In this document: piece by piece, positions 46,801-60,700 of the stretch | How positions within the stretch are numbered: position 1 is the first letter of the stretch | How the letters are laid out: every line of letters starts with the position of its first letter | Assembly (NCBI GenBank): GCA_958510875.1 | Contig: OY294067.1 | Span: 30,616,912 to 30,680,911, forward strand | Direction: 5' to 3' | Length of the DNA: 64,000 nucleotides | Source of the DNA: Endomychus coccineus | Lineage: Eukaryota; Arthropoda; Insecta; Coleoptera; Endomychidae | Position numbers and translations under genes: made by a program | Notes under the pieces: generated by a model | Database searches by the model: none | The model's input: the letters and a program-made list of their open reading frames with translations, nothing else | Told to the model about the DNA's origin: nothing

Positions 46801-48704
46801 AGCACGGTGTGTTTGCCTGAAAATGAAAAATATTATAAAATTATAATTACATTTAGCGAAGTTTTTCCTGGTTTTTTGATTCTTTTAGTATTACTAGAAA
46901 TAAAATCAATCTTAGGTTTCTTGGTGTTTCGATAGGTTTTATTATTTCTATCTTTATCAAACATTGTTTGGTTTATTAGTGTTGACTATGATTATGTAAT
47001 AAAATGCGTCTGAAAAGAGTATTGTATTAAAATCCAATTTATAATTTTTTCCATTCAAACTTTGCGTCAATGTGTGCTTAGCAGTTTTCCAATGAACCTA
47101 ACAAAAAGTCCTACTAAGTGTTACAAATATTCTCCACTTAAGCATTTTAAAAACACTCGTACACGAAAAAAAAAGGTAACGTTCAATCTAGACCAGTGTG
47201 TAACGTGCGTGCGTAGCGTAATAAAAATCAAAGATTATTATTATTATTATTATACTGAATCGTACACATTTTTCTAGTGAATCGAGTGTTTTTAAAATGA
47301 GAAAATGTGGAAAATATTTGTTGGGCTTAATAGGATTTTTTTTCATTGGATAACTCCTAAGCTTCACATTCACGTAAGGTTTGAGTGAGAAAGTGGGGGA
47401 AACTCGATAATATGGTGGGTATTAACTATATTTGGGGGTTACTAAAAATATTGCTCAAAGATAAAAATATGGCATATTCTATGGTGAAAAAGGCATCGAT
47501 AAACAAAAACGAAATGTCAAAATTTTCTTTAGCTTCCGAGAAGAAAATTTGTGAATTAAGAACGTTATTTTGTTTTATTTATAACAATTGAACGGTTATA
47601 GACAATTTTCTTTGGTTTCAAACGTCCAGACAAAACGTGATCGATCTGTACTTGTTTTTCCTAGAAAACTTCCAAAATTTGTCCAAGATTTTCCGAATCA
47701 ACCTTTCTATTTGTCAACAAATTTCCAATTGAACAGAAACATGCTGAAGAAAAACCTTTCACCCTTGAGCATTGCGATGAGATTGATTTACAAGCCTGGT
47801 TCGAAGATTATGATATTTTAAATTATAATTACTTCATTTAAAAATTCACAAACAAATTTTTTCATAAAACTTCTGAAAACAGTTTTTGTTTTTAAATTCA
47901 TTTTATGAAAATATTGTTTCGGGTTTTAGTGTCGACAGCAATTTGAAGGTTAAATTTTTTTCAGAAAATAAAATTATAGATTCATCTAAAGACGGACTTT
48001 ATAGTGGGTCTTATTTGATTTTATTATCAGCGAGATGATTTCATTCAATTCAATTTTCAGAAGCTTATTATCGGAGAGTGGGGTTGTTGGGTGACATCGA
48101 TTTCAAACGAATACCCGGTAATTTCAATTGCCCTACGGTAATTGGAAAGTCACACATAATTTATTAACGTACGTTTAAATGTTATTCTAAGCCGAATACC
48201 ATTTGAATATAAAACACTTCTGTGGATAACATTTTAATCATTTTTTGGATTTAACCAAAGAATCTTTCAGATCAAAATGTTTGAGGTTAAATTCATTTGA
48301 AAGAAAACAATACACACGAGAAAGTTCAATGGTACTTACCACAGGATTCCTGGACGTTCTCAAATACGTTAAAAGGTCACCACCTTCCATCAGTTCCATT
48401 ATGATGAAATGAGGATCATTATCGAGGCACACTCCAAGTAATTCCAAGATATGTTCGTGCTTGAAATGACTCATCATTTGAGCTTCTTGCAAAAATTCGG
48501 TCTTTTCCAGATCCGAAGCGCTCTTTCGTAATGTCTAAAACATATTTCATCATAAATTATAATGGCATTCAAATTTGCTACAAAATCTTCACCTTTATTG
48601 CTACTTTTGTATCCCCCTTATGAATTCCCATTTCTCTCGCTTTCCCTTCGAATACCTCTCCAAACGCTCCGCTCCCCAAGAATTTCGTTAAAGTAATTTG
48701 TTCT
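43835..48704 (-). CDS. sev: Kinase domain and C-terminal tail exons of the Sevenless/ROS1 gene
   Basis: Exon 48593-48704 gives REQITLTKFLGSGAFGEVFE (glycine-rich loop) and VAIK (ATP lysine). Exon 48340-48534 gives the alpha-C region and LGVCLDNDPHFIIMELMEGG (hinge). Exon 46386-46816 gives FVHRDLACRNCLV (catalytic loop), IGDFGLARDIYKNDYYRKEG (activation loop with the YxxxYY triad of the ROS/ALK/insulin-receptor group), VRWMAPESLVDG and SDVWAFGILLWELMTLGQQP. Exon 45967-46121 gives HSLMLKCWEFEPDNRPYFKY. The last exon is a tail with PKYLELLYAANN and DGYEIPNRM, which has tyrosines in possible docking contexts. All catalytic residues are present. Confidence 0.95.
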
Positions 48705-51700
48705 CTGCAAATGATAAATTATAAATAGGTATATAATATGAATTACATTCATACGTGAGTTACTTTAAATAGCAAATGAGGTTGCAAAACTGGGGACCAA
48801 AGTACCCTTGGAAGGCCCCGAACCAGCGGAGGGCATTTCAAAGAGTTACATCAAAGAGACAATCCACTGCTCGGTAGGGTTGCAACAAGTGAACGATTGT
48901 AGATTGCCTGAAGCACTGATTGGACCGCACATTAGGGAAGACTGGTCCAGCAAGTGAGGAATATGGATCAATCCAATAAATAATAATAAATACTTTAAAT
49001 AGCAGAGTTCTTTTAATGCCCCAAGACATCAAACAACTACTTCTCTGGCTAAAACTTAGACGAATAGGTATTGAATGTTACTTGTATCAACAAATAAACC
49101 AAACACCCTTCCATATGGTAGTGGAGAGTATGATGATGAGCACAACGAATAGAATGAGATAGGAAATCACCAAACTTAAGTATGGACCATTCAATGTGAA
49201 TCAGCAAACCTGGGACAAGCCCTAATATAAGATTGAAAAAAGGTATAGCTTCGTGAAAGACTTTATTTTTTAAGTAGCAAAAGCGAATGGGACCAAAATT
49301 CCATCTCCAGACTATAGAAAATCTATTAAATTGTTGACTGATGGCTCTGAAACAACAGAAGGAATTGAAATAGGAGTATTGGGCCTGGTACCGAATAATC
49401 TGAAAGCTTAGGCAAATCGCCGAGCATTTTCCAAGCGAACATTCACGCCATAGGGAAATGCGTCAAATTCAATATAGAAAGAGACTTCCGTACACAGAAA
49501 ATAGTCATTATGTCGGATAGTCTGAGCTCCCACGTAATCTGATCCAAATGGCATGGGAATGCTTAGACAATCTAAATGATTCCGGGACACACCAGCGTGA
49601 AGAGTAACGAAAAAAGAGACGAACTCACAGAAAAAGTGTTCGAAACACCATTTCTGAAACCTGTACTCTTCTGCGGATTAGGCATCAGCAAATTACTCGA
49701 AGAACTCAAGAAAAAAGTAGGCAATGAAATATTCCATCACTGAATAGAACTACAAGGTTTGAGACAAGCAAATATACTTCTGGGAAACTATAAACAGAAG
49801 AGATCTAACGACTGCATCCATCTATGCAAAAATAAACTCAGACAACTAATGCGAATTCTAAGAGGGCACTGCCGGTTGGAAGGGCACTTTAAGAAGCTGG
49901 GATTAGTAGAGGAAGAAGACTGCTAGTTTTGCGAAGAGAAGGACTAAACTTCCATCCACAGCCTACCTTGAAGAACGAAGGACACTCATCCTAGGCGCAT
50001 ACCAAAAGGAGATCTACCTAACTTGACATCCGACATCCTGAACTATCTGATCTATCAGGTGGCAGTATGCAAATACCCTCAACATAATACAATAGACTAG
50101 TTCCAAAGGATTTAAAGGAAGTAATTAACAATTAATAGCTGTTTTTCAACCTTCTGGGTCTAGTCAAGAATCATCAAACTATCTGTAAATAGTCACCAGT
50201 CTTCACATATTACTTTCGTATTACCTTTTGATGTGTGGCAAGAGTTTTATTTCTTCAGGTGTGGGTTGAGTGGCAACGTAAAGTATATTGGTACTGTGTA
50301 CTCCTCGTCGAGGTAATTCTCTTAAAGTAGCCAATTCTACGTCGGGTCCTCTAGGGATGTGTATCAGCTGCGGTTCTTTTTTCTTATTTGTACATTTACA
50401 TGCAACTGAGAACAAGAGCAATAAACCATGAGTCTATATTTTAGATGAGGATGCAATCAACGATTACAGTGTTTTGATATTTTATAGATTCTTCAATTTA
50501 TTATACTAGAACAAGGGCTGGCAAAGTTTTGGCAGTACCGTGCCGCAACTGTGATCATTCTACGTGCCAGTATTATAATTATTATCATATATACAGGATC
50601 GCAAGATCGCGTAACTACTACAGTGAATGAAAAAACTAATTTTTCTCAAAAATATTTAATATTGACATGGTTAGCGAAAAGATCGACCATTCGGTGTCAG
50701 TTTAGTTCCCAGCTTTTTGATTGTAATTTAATTTTCAATTTGTAGTATCTTCTACATCTAATATTTTGTTTGAGTGGGGATTCGTTTGAAAGAGGCTCAT
50801 TTAAATGCAAAATTTTTTCATGGTCGCTAATTTTTGGTACATTACCTAGGGGCATTGCTTAAAAATAATTCGGCTTGGTTATTTCTCTAATAATAATACT
50901 AATTTGTTTTCAATTCTCTCTCCAATAATCTTACGTATAACTTGGTGGTGGTTAACACAAACAGTTGATAGAGTTAATTTGTATTCCGGCTGCCTGTGTT
51001 ACCTTAGTTTTGAATTTGTGGTCACGTTACTACTTGTATTGTCTTTTTTTCACAGGTTTGAACGATGACGTCTCTGTCCTTTAACCTGCAGAACTTTACC
51101 TGGCATAGCGAAGTTGATGTAGCTACGGCAAGTTCAAAGGACTTGAAATACGTAACCAAATTATCACGCTCGGCTGATTGGTAGGATCCCCAAAAATTAG
51201 GATTTTCTTCAAATTGTACTTAAATTTCACTGAACTTTATTGTCCTTTTCGAATCAAATTTAATTGAAATACTATTAATCAACTGCTTATTCGAAGTTTG
51301 TAATTTTTGTTATTCTACTTCCATTGAACTTTTAGTTAACTGTTGCATGAAGTTCCAATTAAAATTTTGTTATTTAATTATTTTATTAAAATCATATAAT
51401 TGTTAATTTGCTTTATCAAAATCCAATTTGTAAATCATTCACATGTTTGCTAAAGCTTTCCATTGGAGGATTAAAAACCATTTTTAAGTTTGAAACATCG
51501 TTGTTTTATTTTCTCTGATTTACATCATCTACTATCTAACCACTCCGTAATGTCATGAATTCTTGATTAATTGTTCTTTCTTGTCTTTTTTTTCGAAGCT
51601 GTTGGCACCCTTAGGCCACCTTTCAATAATTGAGGATCGAGGGATACGTTTCATTACGAGATCCCAAAATATAGCTAGTTGGTTAAATTGGGCATAGGTT

Positions 51701-54700
51701 AAACCCAATCATACAGTGACTAAAAATCTCTGAGACCTCACACATATTGAAGATCATTTAAAATAGATTAGAGAATATACTGAAAAATTATGAATTTCAT
51801 AAGGTAATTGAATTTTACTGAACTTTATTATTCTTTTCGAATCAAATTTAATTGAAATACCATTTACCAATTGCTTATTCGAAGTTTTTAATTTTTGTTA
51901 TTCTACTTCCATTGAAATTTTAGCTAATTGTTGCAAAAATCATTTTTTTTAGTTTGAAGCATTGTTCTTTTATTTTCTCTGATTTACATCATCAACTATC
52001 TGACCACCATGTAATGTCAGAAATACTTGATTCACTGTTCTTTCTTGTTTTTTTATCAAAGCTGTTGACGCCCTTAAGCCACCCTTCAACAATTAAGGAT
52101 CGGAGGATACGATACATTACGAGATCCCGAGATATAACTTACTGAGGTAGTTGGTTATATTGGAGTAGGTTAAGCCCAATATTACATATTGCAGATCATT
52201 TGAAATAGATTAGAGAATATGTTGAAAAATTCTGAATTTTATATGGTTTCAATTGTGTCCTGTATCTACTTATCTACAATGATGCATTTCTTCGACAAAT
52301 TTGTATTTGTTATTCTTTATCCCCAAATTGAATAGGTTTAATGCAATATGAAATCCTTTAATAGTTTTACGAAGTGAACAACTTTAGATACTGAAAAATA
52401 CTTACAAAATGTAATGACAATTACCACCACAAAGATAAACGTCATGGTAATGCTTGTGGCGACAACTATAGCTGTCATGGCGGTTTGCTTGTCAGCCATT
52501 CTTGCAGCTTCGTTCAGATCAAATTCTGAACTATCCTTGCTAGGATCACTCCATCCATATGAATTAAACGACATCACCCGAAATATATACTTAAAATCTT
52601 CACTTAGTCCATCTATAATCCACGACGTTTCTGAAAAACCACAATAATCGTTGATGATGCAGTGAACTGTTTGATAGGGACAATTATTCAGAAACATAGG
52701 CAAAAAATAGCCTGAGCGTCTATCGATATTTTTGCTCACACTCACCGGTTCCATTATATAATTGTATCCACTCTTTAACATCCTCTTCAACTGCGGGTGC
52801 TGTGTAGAAATATGCAGTTCTATTGTTGCTAGCACCTCTTTTACTGCGGAAATGACGAAGTATCATACCTTCCAATTTATATAGGTCTATAGGTGCGCCA
52901 TTATCTTTGGAGGCTTCCCACCACACTTTATAAACATTGGGTTTGAAATAGTGTACCACTGGCATACCAGGAGGAGACGGTCTATCTCCTAAAAGAACGA
53001 GGTGTTCATTCAAGCTACATCTTATAGAAATATTTTGAAAAATACAGGAAACATCACTGAATCAAAACCCTGTATATTGTTGCATGTTTTCCGCAGAATA
53101 GTTCGAACTAAAGAATATTTTATTTTTGGGCATTCATTTTGAGTAGTTTCCTTTTATTAGAATTTTTTCATGAATCTAAATTATTATAATCAACAAGTTT
53201 ACGTGGCAGGCAATTTACTTTGGAATAACTCGATATAAAATCATATTCGTAAATTTTATTCAAAGGATTCTCAACAAGGACTGAATTCCATCAATGACTG
53301 AATTGCATTTCTACTCACCAAGCGTTTCAAATGTGAACTCACGATCCGGAGACCAAATATAAATGTCTGTGTAGTTTTCATATGTCAGGCATAGTCTAAA
53401 CTTGTATGCGCTTTTCGGTTTCAAATCCTTCAAATGGAAAAATAGTGCACCATCATCGTCTACCTCATAACTGTCTATGTCTTGCCATTCGTTCAACATC
53501 AATGGCGTATATTGCACTTTCGACTGTTTAACATGATCCGAAATGATCCACGATAATGCCATGGAGTCTGACGTTCTATTCAATAATGTTAAATTATTCG
53601 GGACAGGATATGTTATGAATCTGATTCGATCACTGTCGCTCCAAGTTTCATTAGTTTCACAGTAAGCACGTACCCAGACGGTGTAAGTTTCATTCGGCGA
53701 TAACTTACGTAGATAGGCAGTTAACAATTTATTAGAATTGTGTAGAGTTTGATGTTCTAGAACAGGTTTTTCTTCTTTTTTTCTAACACCGTTTCGTGCC
53801 ACTTCCGTTTGCCAATGGATCTCGTAATACACTAAAGCCCCATTGAACTCTTTTGGTGGTATCCAGAGTACTTTTGCCAGTGTAGGATTCAGAACTATGG
53901 CTGATACATGCGGCGGTTTTGATGGAGCTGCAAAAAGAGATCAGTAAGTACGAAACAGGACAATTCGAACCCAGAGATATGGCGACGGACGATGCGCCGC
54001 TAAATAATATTACTGCACACCAGACTTTTTGAGATTATTCTAGTACATGGAGGGTAAAGGGAAAAAAAGTCAATTCTTATCAAAATGGCGACAACTGTGC
54101 CATGGTCTAAAGAATAAGCTAAATTTTATGTGAAGCATGCATTCCTGGACAATAATGGTATAAATCAGGATATATTAAATATAAATTGTTAGTCATACGC
54201 GCGGAACAGAGCAAAAACGGGATAATCAATTCAAGTCGTGTTGATGCGGCACGAGGCAGCCACTTTCTAATATTCTTGTGTTAATTAGTTCCGATTTTAA
54301 TAATTGTGTATAGTGGATAATTTTATTTAGATTTTACATTGGAGAGTAATTTAGGGGAATGTGAAGATTTCAAAGGCCAGTCTACAATGAAAAGAGTAAA
54401 AAATGGGAGACTTCGAAATGTCAACAAAAAATTAAGGTACAAAGACATGAGACGGGTAACTAATCTTATTGCAAGCGCCTACAGTGTTTCGAAAAGATTT
54501 CCATAGAAGAAAAACATACAATCATGTGGAATTTTAATTTCCTCAGCTCAACTAATGACTCGTGTTAGAAGTCAATAGACAATGTTTTGGTTCTCCAGGT
54601 TGAACAGTGACAAAACGTCTATTAGCCCCAGACAAGCTGACGATGGAGTCACTGATCAACCATCTCTGGTAGTGATATAAATTCCACTTTCGAAAATGTT

Positions 54701-57700
54701 TGGTGAGTCTAGATGTTCCAACACCATCTTGCCCGAACGCAGATGTCCCAACACCATCTGCCCGATAGCAGATGTCCCAGTGAGAATGTAATTCACAATG
54801 CCACGCATTGATAGTACAGTTCTCGCGATATGAAGAATCGACGAGAAAACGGTTAGATATGGTACCGCCAGGTGACCGCTCCGAAGCGATGAGTAGTAAA
54901 TTACAAACACATCTCGTGTTAGAAGTTGATAGACAAACCTGCCGTCATCTGGCGGTAGTATTTTCAACTGTTTCCCGTCGATTCGTTGAATCGTGAGAAC
55001 TGTATTATATATTCACATTGGGACATCTATTTTTCGGCAGATGGTGTTGGAACATCTAAGTTCGCCAATCATTTTCGAAGGTGGCAATTTTATATCACTT
55101 TAGGTTATGGTTGATCAGTGACCTCATGTCCGCTTCATTTCTGGCGTTGTAACCTCAATTGGACGACCAGAACGTTCGGCGTGTGGTCATACTACCAGAA
55201 AGTAAACAAGCGATGTTTTGGTTTGCATTTTTTTTTCGCCCAAGAAATAATGTTTAATTAAGACGCGAAATTCACTTTTATTCCATGTTTACAAAAATCT
55301 TCAAGGTTGCTTGCTTTCGATGTGTGTCAAAACAGAAATGAATGACATCAGTTTGGAAATTTTAATGCGTTCTATTTAAAGATGGTACATCACAAATATC
55401 ACATGGGATTTTCGATTGTGGCGCCATCTGTGTTTTATATTAAAGAACTTTTCACGTTGCCCTCCTAATTCATTTTATTAATCAAGTTTATAAAGTTTTA
55501 TAACCTGTTTAAATTGGATAATCCAAGTACTGTAAGCGAAAAACAATCAAATGAATTCAAATTTATCTCCAGCTGAGGGTAATCCCTCAAATGATAATAG
55601 TATTTGAACAAGCACATTCTGTTTTATAATTTTGTTTACTCTGATGGTAGCTACTTGGTAGCTGGAAGATCCTCAGTACTTCAACAGTTTCAGATACCTA
55701 CGCCTCATTTGGTATATTATCTTCATTGAATTGCACATACATTTATTGATAGCAAGATACAATATACATACCTCCTGGAGCAGTTCGGAATACTGCGGCT
55801 CCACCAATCACCTTTTCTTCATCTTTGGTATAATGATTACTAACAGAGATCCATACATTGTATTTTAAAAACGGCTTCAATCCAACAATTTCGATTTCCT
55901 TGCTGAATCTTACCATCTTCTTGCAATGATTGTTACAAGCGAAACAATCATCACCATATTCACCATAACAAATTTGGTACTCAGTAGTAGCCACTGATGA
56001 TTCTGCACAGTTGTCTTCCAGAAACAGATCAGGCATTGTCAAGACCAAAGAGTTAGATGTTCTCCCTTTCAAGGATGCTTTCAGGTGTGTTATATGTTTG
56101 GGAGAAAGACATTTCTTTGGAGGATACGGTTGAACATGGTGACCAAATATCGATATATCCGACACGCTGACTTCTTTCGACATAACGTTAGTTTCTTGTC
56201 GTTTTAAAGCGTAAAGAAAGTTTTGCTTCAAACTGGTCCAATATAGGGTATTAAAATCCGATTTAATTTTCCGTAGTGGCAAGAAATTCCCCACAACGGA
56301 ATGGTTGGCGATTATATTACATATGCAAGCGTTTTTATCAGCGGATATTATATTTTTCGCATTATTATCGTAAAATATCAACAGCGGTTTGATTGTGGAG
56401 TTTGAATGATCCACGGAGAAAGTCTTCTCTATGTCAGGATTTGAGGGACAATTACACTCATGTCCAGGCTGCGATTCGCTGACATAACGTTTACTGCGAA
56501 GTTTGGAAAAGAAATTTCGAATGTTACTGCCATCTGCATTACTTTCCATCAATCTATTGGTCCATGCATTCTTGATTTCGATCCAGTACAGTTTTTTTGC
56601 AAACGGCGATATTTCCAGTTTAGAAATAACGTGTGGTCGAATGAATATTTCGGATATCTTGAGGATGCCCTTCTCGAAAAGATTCAAGTTCAGTTTTTTT
56701 ATAATCGACGTCTCATTAAATTTTTCCGCGAAATACAAACTTCTCTCCAACCAATCAACAGTTAAACCAATTGGTTCACCGTTGATGTCGCACAATTTCG
56801 TCTTATTGGAATTCACATTATTCAACATTAGCAGTTCTTTCATTTGGTTAATCCAGAACAGTTTATTTTCTTTGATGAGGTAACCCATTTCTGTGGGTGT
56901 GCTGATACCGTGTATTAGAGAGTAGTTTTGATTCGCGTCAATGTCTTGGATGAAGATAGAATCCGTCGAAGCGATCAACAAAGTCGGCAGAGGTGTTTCT
57001 TGATTCGCATTTACCGTGAGCGTTTCCGACATGTTGCCATCTCTGATATTTGTATGAGCCCGGGCCTGAAATATCAAGAAAAGAATGGCATGAGAATAAA
57101 TGAAATTGTTACCTGGAAAAAGTCATATGGCTTTTATTCATTTATATCTAAATTCTTACAGTAGGTTATTATTTATTATACTCTTCATTTTGCATTTACT
57201 CAAGCCATTTCTAAGATCGTTAAAAAAGTCCTAGAGAAAAAATCACCCCCCCCCCAAAGTATTTCTCATTGAATTTAAATCAACTGAAAAAACCCTTCTG
57301 TCTGTCTGTCCGTCTTGAGAAAAATTACTCCTCGAAAAAATCGTTCCTATCTCGAAAACTATGAGTTTTTGGAAAAATTATCAAGAATAAAATTTTTTCT
57401 ATTTTAGGTAAATCCATACGCTCCAATTTTTTAGAAATTTAAAAAACACTACTTCCTACTTTTTCACTTTTGGGAAAAAAGGGTGCTTCTTTCGTTTTTT
57501 TTTAAATGATTCGGGAAATATCGGTTGGGGGAGAAAAGTTGCTAAGCCAAAAAATGTTCAATATTTTACAAAAAAACAAATTCCAATTATATTATTTGCA
57601 ATTATTTCATTATTGGCCGATTTGGGTTTTGAGGGCCCTGTTTTCAAAGCCTAGGAGTAGATAAAAGGTATGAAGAGTATGAAGAACTTCTTGATATTAG

Positions 57701-60700
57701 TAGTAATCATGGCATGACTACTGGGGAAGATATTTTTAAGGGAGTTGAAAATTCTATTAATAAAAGGAACCTTCGATGGAAAAACTTGAAATCTATTACC
57801 ACTGATGGTGGTAAAAATAAAGGAGTGGTTGCACAGTGTCAAATGCTGTAGAAAATGATGGTGGTTGTTACATTGTATCATTCATCAACATCAACAGTCC
57901 ATGTGCGGGAAATGTTTGGATATGTTTGAAGTTCTATCAGTTGTTAATTTCATCAGATCCATACTGGGCTGAATCACCGACAATTCCGCGAGTTTATTGA
58001 AGATATTGGAGAAAATGACTTACCATATCATACTGCCGTACGCTGGCTTAGTTGCGGAAAAGTCCTTCGGCGCTTTTTGAACTTTGAGAAGTGATCGAAA
58101 CTTTTTTTAATGAAAAGCATCGCCTTATTACCGAATTACAAAATAGCGAATGGCTGTGGAAGTTAGTATTCTAAACATATGAACGGACTGACTTTGAAAT
58201 TGCAAGGAGAAAATCAGCTTCTCCCTGATTTATACACTAATATCAAATCGTTCCGGCAGAAAATAATACGGTTCACAATTACGTAAAAAATGTTTCATAC
58301 ATTTTAAAACATGTGAAATATTCATCCGCACTACTGAGACTGAGTTTCCCGATTTTGCAATCGAAGCTTTGAGTGCTTTGAAGATAAATTTTGATACTTG
58401 TTCTTCAGACTTTGATGTCACTGCGAATGAAATTAAGATTTTCCAAAATCCTTTTGATACTGACATTGAAACCATAGCCCCGGAACTTCAAATGGAAATT
58501 ATTAATTTACAGAGCAGTATCAAAACTTAATTTTTTGGAATTTTATAAAAGTCTTCTACTGGTACAATTTGATAATTTGCATAAATTTGCCCGTGAACTG
58601 TTTTCTGTTTTTGGTACTACTTGTACAAGAAAGTATCCTCCAAAATGAAATTCCCAAAGAATGTTTAAAGATCTAAGTTAATCGATGATCTTAAATCTCT
58701 TTTAATAATTGGTGCAAATAAAATTGGTCCGCAACTATAAACTATTGTCAGTGGAAAATCACAATTACATAAATCTCATTAATATGTTATAATGTTTATA
58801 TGTTATATGTTTTGAAGTTAATCGATGATCTTAAATCTCTTTTAATAATTGGTGCAAATAAAATTGGTCCGCAACTATAAACTATTGTCAGTGGAAAATC
58901 ACAATTACATAAATCTCATTAATATGTTATAATGTTTATATGTTATATGTTTTTGTGTTTATATGTTATAATCTTTATAATGTTAGTGGGGTTCATTTTA
59001 ATTATTTGTTATTTATTATGCTTAAGTTAAATTTTCTGCGTATTATACTTGTCATTAAGCTTTACCTAGCAAGTAAATAAAATCGAGTTATTATCATTCT
59101 GTGTCTTTTTATCCAACTTATCACAACAACAAATAAGCCATTAACTGCGCGGGCCGTAGTTTGGAGACCCCTGGTCTAGTCTAATAATAATTTACCTCAA
59201 AGAAATACGTTTCATTTTTCATCAAATTCTTGGAAACGTACTCCATTTTATCCGGTCGACTGACGGCTTTCTTACATATATCCTCTTTCGTTCCATTTTT
59301 ATAGCACCAGCAATATATTTTAAATCCTCGAATCACACCATTCGGAAATAGGGGCATGTCCCAACGGAATGTTATAGATACTATATTTTCATCGGTAGAG
59401 TTAGCTTGATACATTACATAACTCCTCAAATTTCTTGGTGCCGAAGGGGTGGAGGGCGGAGAGAATATTTTAACCCTTACTTCTGCAGATGTTCCCCAAT
59501 ATGTGTATGCTCTTATGGTCACATCTAATTTTGTATATGGTGTAACAGTTTGCCAATATTTCACAGAAGGGAAGCTAGTAATGACCTGAAGAGAAAGAAA
59601 TGTCATCTGCTGCTTTACAAGATGGTACCAAATGTTTGTTGAATCATATTTGAGTGTATCAACACAATTATACTTACAGTTGAATCATTCCTCGATAAGT
59701 TATCGATTTGGACTTCATAGAAAACACTCCCATAGTTGACATTATCTGTGGGTCTCCAAGAAATGTTAAACGATTCCGAAGATCCAACGACTGTCACCGT
59801 ATTTCTATCTATGACTTCTGGTATAACGATAATGTCATCTAGTGAACTCATTGCATCTGCAAACAAATTCTTTTGTTACGTTCTTGTTCATCAGAAGGTA
59901 ATAATTAGTTTTAAATATAAATAAATTATCTATGAAATAAATAGAGGAACTTTTATTTCTATAAGTGGCACTGCACCTGGTATTATGTGTTGCGTTGGAT
60001 CAACAACGTAAACCATTGAGAGATCAGACATGGTGGTTCCACTAACAGTAGCGATATTTTGACCTTCCAGGTCACTTATGGCAGCGCTCCTATCGTCTTG
60101 TAGCCATAGTAACCTTTTGTGAAAATAGCAAAGTGGACCTTGCATGTTGGGCTTCTGCAAACTGGCTACCTTTTTCGCAATAATTTTGTCACTGTGATAG
60201 CCAGCCATTACGGCCTTGAACAAATTTGATCCTTCCGAACCTCTAACTATCCAATAAACATATTTCTGATCCATGTCCAACGTTACACCCATTACTAAAG
60301 AAATAATAAATCTATTATTTGATATTGTCTTGAATTCTCGAATAGGAATGTCAGGGGATTCCCCGTCACAATAGCACGCCAACCAACCAACCTTAAGGTG
60401 GTATTTTCGGGGTAGACTTGAGTTTCAGTTCAAGCCTCAAGGCTGCAATGAAGATGCTACCTGTAATGGTTGGCATCAAGTCGTGTTATTGTGACACGGA
60501 ATCCATCCGGAAGACAAAGATTCACAACATTTGATTTTATGTTATTATTTTACCTTGTTTTCCAGAAAATAATTGTGCACTATGGTAGTTCATCTTGTCT
60601 GCTCCATTGAGATGAGCACATTCAACGGCGTAACCAGTTGACCAGTACATGTACGCTTTAATGGAATCTATGTTAAGCTCTTTGGCTAGTGTAGATATTG

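Noticed and set aside
56460..56883. Plus-strand open frames within the large receptor exon
   Set aside because: Antisense shadows of the well-supported exon 55772-57065.
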